A stretch of 64,000 nucleotides of DNA. Origin: Alcanivorax sp. DG881 (lineage in GTDB: Bacteria; Pseudomonadota; Gammaproteobacteria; Pseudomonadales; Alcanivoracaceae). Position 1 is the stretch's first letter; each line of letters opens with the position of its first letter. Shown here piece after piece: positions 63,906 to 64,000 of the stretch. The position numbers were made by a program, and so were the translations under genes. The stretch spans positions 3,230,353 to 3,294,352 of the forward strand of contig NZ_DS989915.1 in NCBI RefSeq assembly GCF_000155615.1, written 5' to 3'. The notes under the pieces are model-generated. The model saw only the letters and a program-made list of their open reading frames with translations, was not told the origin of the DNA and ran no database searches.

Positions 63906-64000
63906 TCAGGCGCTTGCTGCAGCGGAGACGATCCGTTTTTCTGCCAGGGCCTGCTCCAGCTCCAGGGTTGCCTGCTCGAGCATGCCGTCCGCACTGTTTC
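63906..64000 (-). CDS. 3' end of a leftward gene of unknown identity
   Basis: The last 95 bases read, on the minus strand, as an open frame with a coding-like composition that ends in TGA at 63906-63908. The visible C-terminus is about 30 residues, helical and Glu/Ala/Leu-rich (LEQATLELEQALAEKRIVSA). The gene continues outside the window, and I do not recognise the family. Confidence 0.45.
   Translation of the reverse strand, partial: NSADGMLEQATLELEQALAEKRIVSAAASA

Overview
The window looks like a chromosomal segment of a marine gammaproteobacterium, most likely Alcanivorax or a close relative in the Oceanospirillales/Pseudomonadales. The reasons are the gene order (lpxC-dciA-M23 peptidase-secA-argJ-mutT; pilA-pilB-pilC-pilD-coaE-yacG; nadC-DUF1631-ampD-ampE; rsmI-lpoA-yraN-diaA-dolP), a Pseudomonas-like sigma-54 pilin promoter, and moderately high GC content. 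The genus is an inference from synteny and protein character; no database was searched. Almost all of the window is conserved core genome. I see no prophage, insertion sequence, CRISPR array, tRNA or rRNA.

Layout. Bases 1-4310: a leftward TetR / FAD oxidoreductase / SGNH hydrolase operon and a Tas-type aldo/keto reductase. 4.5-9.3 kb: rplM-rpsI, the cytochrome bc1 operon petABC, and sspA-sspB, each unit closed by a clear terminator. 9.4-12.9 kb: leftward lpoA-yraN-diaA-dolP envelope and replication-control cluster, divergent from rsmI. 13.9-14.3 kb: RNase P RNA (rnpB), then an MBL-fold protein. 15.5-33.2 kb: a complete dcw cluster, mraZ-rsmH-ftsL-ftsI-murE-murF-mraY-murD-ftsW-murG-murC-ddl-ftsQ-ftsA-ftsZ, followed by lpxC. 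Most junctions overlap by 1 to 11 bases, which suggests translational coupling; the clearest break is a 187-base repeat-bearing gap between ftsA and ftsZ. 33.3-40.3 kb: dciA, an M23 peptidase, secA, argJ and a Nudix/ThiE-like fusion. 40.4-46.3 kb: yacG, coaE, pilD, pilC and pilB leftward, with pilA divergent under a sigma-54 promoter. 46.4-52.6 kb: nadC and an AGCS symporter leftward, then DUF1631, ampD and ampE rightward. 52.9-57.4 kb: aceE-aceF. 57.5-60.2 kb: a Spy-like periplasmic protein beside a BaeR/BaeS two-component system. 60.3-63.8 kb: a cob(I)alamin adenosyltransferase coupled to a TonB-dependent receptor, and a PanE-like reductase. The last 95 bases hold the 3' end of another leftward gene.

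Functionally the window covers peptidoglycan precursor synthesis, divisome assembly, peptidoglycan recycling (AmpD) and outer-membrane support (LpxC, LpoA, DolP), together with respiration, pyruvate oxidation, protein export and type IV pili. I found no convincing undescribed multi-gene system. The items most worth a second look are regulatory sites (pilA sigma-54 promoter, MraZ boxes plus an extra palindrome, a TetR operator), several intergenic repeat families, including a REPIN-like element and two matching repeat copies 20 kb apart, and two functional couplings: TonB receptor with corrinoid adenosyltransferase, and BaeSR with a Spy-like protein.
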